Assembly: GCA_934661715.1 (NCBI GenBank) | Contig: CAKUJL010000074.1 | Span: 1-7,358, forward strand | Reading direction: 5' to 3' | Origin: an uncultured Oscillospiraceae bacterium | GTDB lineage: Bacteria; Bacillota; Clostridia; Oscillospirales; Oscillospiraceae | DNA: 7,358 nt | Shown here: piece after piece, positions 5,335 through 7,358 of the stretch | How the letters are laid out: every line of letters begins with the position of its first letter | Position numbering within the stretch: position 1 is the stretch's first letter | The notes under the pieces: model-generated | The model's database searches: none | The model's input: only the letters and a program-made list of their open reading frames with translations | Told to the model about the DNA's origin: nothing | Program-made: the position numbers and the translations under genes

Positions 5335-5907
5335 ATGAAAGTCGATCTCGGCGTGAATCCGTATCTTTTTCCCATGCCGGTGCTGCTTGTCGCGACGTAT
5401 TCCGCCGACGGCTCTGTGAATGTCATGAACATGGCCTGGGGCCAGATCTGTGCGCGGAACATGGTGTCACTCAAGATCAACGAGCGGCACAAAACCTCGC
5501 AGAATCTCAAAGAGCGCGGCGCGTTTACCCTGAGCCTCGCGGACAAGGCGCATCTGGAGGCCGCCGACTTTTTCGGCATCGCCAGCGGCAATATAATGCC
5601 CGATAAATTTGCCCGCAGCGGCCTGACGGCGGTCAGAAGCGAGAAGGTCGACGCCCCCGTCATTCAGGAGCTCCCGCTCACCCTTGAGTGCCGCGTTGTA
5701 AAAGGCGAAATGACACCGTACGGTCACATGATCCTCGGCGAGATCCTTGGCGTGCTGGCAGAGGACACGGTTCTGGACGAAAACGGAACCGTCGACCCCG
5801 CAAAGCTCCGCGCCGTCGTCTACGGCCAGATGCAAAGCGGCTACTACGCCGTCGGCCAGAAAATCGGCCAGGCCTGGAGCCTTGGTGCAGACTTGGCAAA
5901 AAAATAA
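5335..5907 (+). CDS. Flavin reductase-like (flavoredoxin-type) FMN-binding protein
   Basis: This 190-residue cytoplasmic protein has the features of the flavin reductase-like split-barrel family (PF01613). The N-terminal segment P-x-P-V-L-L-V-A-T-Y (13-22) is followed by N-V-M-N-M-A-W (29-35), the strand that lines the FMN site, then S-L-K-I (45-48) and KTSQNLKE (53-60), typical of this fold. The C-terminal part carries an H-x-I-x-G-E-I (131-137) strand of the barrel dimer. Members bind FMN and pass electrons from NAD(P)H or ferredoxin partners; the partner is not known here. Length is normal and the frame complete. GGAGG lies 6 nt before the ATG. It is the last gene of its transcript, ending just before a strong hairpin terminator. 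Confidence 0.85.
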   Translation: MKVDLGVNPYLFPMPVLLVATYSADGSVNVMNMAWGQICARNMVSLKINERHKTSQNLKERGAFTLSLADKAHLEAADFFGIASGNIMPDKFARSGLTAVRSEKVDAPVIQELPLTLECRVVKGEMTPYGHMILGEILGVLAEDTVLDENGTVDPAKLRAVVYGQMQSGYYAVGQKIGQAWSLGADLAKK

Positions 5908-5909
5908 GA

Positions 5910-5950
5910 ACAGGGAGCAAGGGCTTTCCTTGTTCCCTGTTTTTCGTTTT
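5910..5950. terminator. Bidirectional intrinsic terminator between convergent genes
   Basis: ACAGGGAGCAAGG (5910-5922) pairs with CCTTGTTCCCTGT (5928-5940), 13 pairs with a single G-U, around a 5-nt loop, and runs into TTTTTCGTTTT on the plus strand. On the minus strand the same stem is followed by TTCTTATTTTTTT, so it should also stop transcription from the permease gene. It fills the 42-bp gap between the two stop codons. Confidence 0.92.
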
Positions 5951-6669
5951 CAGAGATTTTTGAGGATCAACGAGATGCCCGACAAAATGAGCAGCACCGA
6001 TGTGATCTTCCGGACGAGTTTTTCATCCATGCGGCTGCTGCACCTCATGCCCGCAAACAGGCCCAGAAGCGCAAACGGCAGAAGCGTCAGGACGAATTTC
6101 ACCGTGTCAAACGTCAGAAGGCCCAGCACGCTGTAAAGAACGATGCGGAACGTGTTGTCCGCGATAAAAACGGCGCTGATGTTCGCCTTAAACGCATCGC
6201 CCCCTTCGGTCACGCGGCTGACATACGCCGCCAGCAGCGCGCCCACGCCAAACATTCCGCTCAGAACGCCCGCCGTCACGCCGATGAGAAGCAAAACCGG
6301 CTTTGACGAGCGGAGCTTTCTTTTGCTGTATTCCCGCGAGAGCATCTCCGCGCCCAGCAAAACCACCACGACGCCGAAGACCAGCTTGATGACCCGTGCG
6401 TCCACGTTTTTGAGCAGCAGCGCACCCGGCACGCTTCCCGCCAGCACCATCGCCGCCAGCGGCAGATACACCTTTGCATCTAACTTTTTCCGGTTCTTCC
6501 ACGTCAGAATTATGTTCGTCGGATAGCCCAGAAGAAGATCGATCGGCGAAATGTTGGCGTTCGCGACACCGAAGCTCAGAATCGACGTGAACACCAGCGA
6601 GTTTGCAAAGCCGCACAGGCCCTTGATAAAATACGCGCTCGCCGCCGCAAGCATCCATAGCCAGAACAT
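5950..6669 (-). CDS. TauE/SafE-family (TSUP) membrane permease
   Basis: A 239-residue polytopic membrane protein with the two-repeat layout of the TSUP family (PF01925), whose members move sulfur-containing or organic anions across the cytoplasmic membrane. The first repeat begins with the signature F-I-K-G-L-C-G-F (14-21), the second with G-V-L-S-G-M-F-G-V-G (134-143); both have the expected G-x-x-x-G pattern, followed by the polar-flanked helix A-N-I-S-A-V-F (162-168). Seven to eight hydrophobic segments are visible. The length is normal and the substrate cannot be deduced. ATG at 6669 lies 6 nt after the stop of the response regulator and its GGAGG is inside that gene's end, so the two are co-transcribed and probably translationally linked. 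Confidence 0.88.
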   Translation of the reverse strand: MFWLWMLAAASAYFIKGLCGFANSLVFTSILSFGVANANISPIDLLLGYPTNIILTWKNRKKLDAKVYLPLAAMVLAGSVPGALLLKNVDARVIKLVFGVVVVLLGAEMLSREYSKRKLRSSKPVLLLIGVTAGVLSGMFGVGALLAAYVSRVTEGGDAFKANISAVFIADNTFRIVLYSVLGLLTFDTVKFVLTLLPFALLGLFAGMRCSSRMDEKLVRKITSVLLILSGISLILKNL

Positions 6670-6675
6670 ACGGCC

Positions 6676-7358
6676 CTACTCCTCCTTCGCGTCGCTGCCG
6701 CTGACATATTCTCTCGGCGTAAGCCCGGTCTGGGTTTTGAACGTGCGGTAGAAATAGTTGAGGTTATTATATCCGACCTTTGCCGCCGCTTCCTTGACCG
6801 CGACGCCTTTTGCCAGCAGCTGCTTGGCCTTTTCGATGCGTACGCCGTTATAGTACGACGTGAAGTTCGTGTTCAGGTGCTGCTTAAAAAGCCGCGCGAC
6901 GTTGCTTTCACTCGTGGCCAGCGCCGAAGCGCAGTCGGAGAGCTTGAGCTCCTCGGCGTGGTGCAGGTCAATGAACTCCAAAAGCTGATTGACCATCGGG
7001 TTATCCGAGTACCGGTAGCCCAGCACGCGCTCCATCGTCTCGCAGAACTGCTCGTAGAGAATCGGCTTTAAGAGAAAATCCGCCGCGTGCAGGCGAAGCG
7101 CCTTCTGGATATACGAAAACGAGTCGTAAGCCGTCACGATGATGCACGTGAGCTCCCTTTTATACTCCCGCTGCAAAATCTCCATGACCTGCAAACCGTT
7201 ATAGACCGGCATTTCAATATCCAGAAACACGATATCCGGCTGCAAGCGCAGCACCTCTCGCACCGTCTCATCGCCCCGCGTCGCCTCGCCGACGATCTCG
7301 AGCGGCAGATTGTGCTTTTCGATAAAATAGCGGATGATCTCGCTCGAGGCATGCTCAT
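6676..7358 (-). CDS. AraC-type response regulator (YesN-like), N-terminus off-window
   Basis: The open frame continues through the right edge; 226 residues are visible. A CheY-like receiver comes first. The acidic-pocket motif is cut off just before E-H-A-S-S-E. The phosphoacceptor is the Asp in IVFLDIEMP (visible residue 46), the switch Thr is in IIVTAYD (75) and the conserved Lys is in FLLKP (97). A linker leads to a C-terminal AraC/XylS DNA-binding domain (about 122-220) with two helix-turn-helix units, the second ending G-Y-N-N-L-N-Y-F-Y-R-T-F-K and G-L-T-P-R-E-Y. A GTG at 7263 is internal, not the start, since receiver sequence continues upstream of it. Only about 8-10 codons should be missing. 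Such regulators usually pair with a membrane histidine kinase encoded next door, here expected to the right. The permease behind it is a likely target or partner (inference). Confidence 0.92.
   Translation of the reverse strand, partial: EHASSEIIRYFIEKHNLPLEIVGEATRGDETVREVLRLQPDIVFLDIEMPVYNGLQVMEILQREYKRELTCIIVTAYDSFSYIQKALRLHAADFLLKPILYEQFCETMERVLGYRYSDNPMVNQLLEFIDLHHAEELKLSDCASALATSESNVARLFKQHLNTNFTSYYNGVRIEKAKQLLAKGVAVKEAAAKVGYNNLNYFYRTFKTQTGLTPREYVSGSDAKEE

Noticed and set aside
4781..5338. Plus-strand open frame starting inside the palindromic element
   Set aside because: It runs out of frame across the membrane protein gene, has no ribosome binding site, and gives an arginine-rich shadow product.
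5467..5835. Minus-strand open frame opposite the flavin reductase-like gene
   Set aside because: It is antisense to a clear, well-started coding region and lacks its own start signals.
7134..7358. Minus-strand frame with an ATG near the right edge
   Set aside because: It is a shifted frame over the receiver domain of the response regulator, whose true frame runs through the edge.

Overview
The window looks like a moderately GC-rich, low-redundancy Gram-positive genome, most plausibly a gut clostridium of the Oscillospiraceae type (inference). The reasons are AGGAGG-type ribosome binding sites, sigma-A-like promoters, a secreted protein with a C-terminal cell-wall sorting signal, and a YesN-type AraC response regulator. 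No species can be named from the sequence alone.

Left part (1-3660, all minus strand). A surface-protein locus reads right to left. A promoter near 3632-3660 and a leader of about 195 nt precede a 789-residue modular surface protein with a signal peptide, InlB-like repeats, an N/E/P-rich stalk, a pilin-like domain and a VPDTG sorting signal. Its stop overlaps by one base (TGATG) the start of a 128-residue coiled-coil protein. That stop in turn overlaps, in the same way, the start of a signal peptidase I homologue in which both catalytic positions (Ser and Lys) read as Gly. After 85 bases a further secreted protein begins and runs off the left edge. The set resembles the accessory gene content of pilus and sortase loci, where a catalytically dead signal peptidase (SipA-like) helps polymerisation. 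No sortase is in the window.

Middle part (3789-4841). A GNAT acetyltransferase (minus) is divergent from a class I methyltransferase remnant (plus). The remnant keeps only its N-terminal 65 or so residues and is broken by a 160-bp palindromic element with perfect terminal inverted repeats flanked by TA, a non-autonomous MITE-like insertion. The methyltransferase has an apparent promoter and an inverted-repeat operator candidate although the gene is dead.

Right part (4842-7358). A four-helix membrane protein of unknown function and a flavin reductase-like flavoprotein form a short plus-strand operon. It ends at a strong hairpin that probably terminates transcription from both sides. Convergent to it, a partial AraC-type response regulator and a TauE/SafE-family (TSUP) permease form a minus-strand operon that enters from the right edge; a cognate histidine kinase is expected beyond the window.
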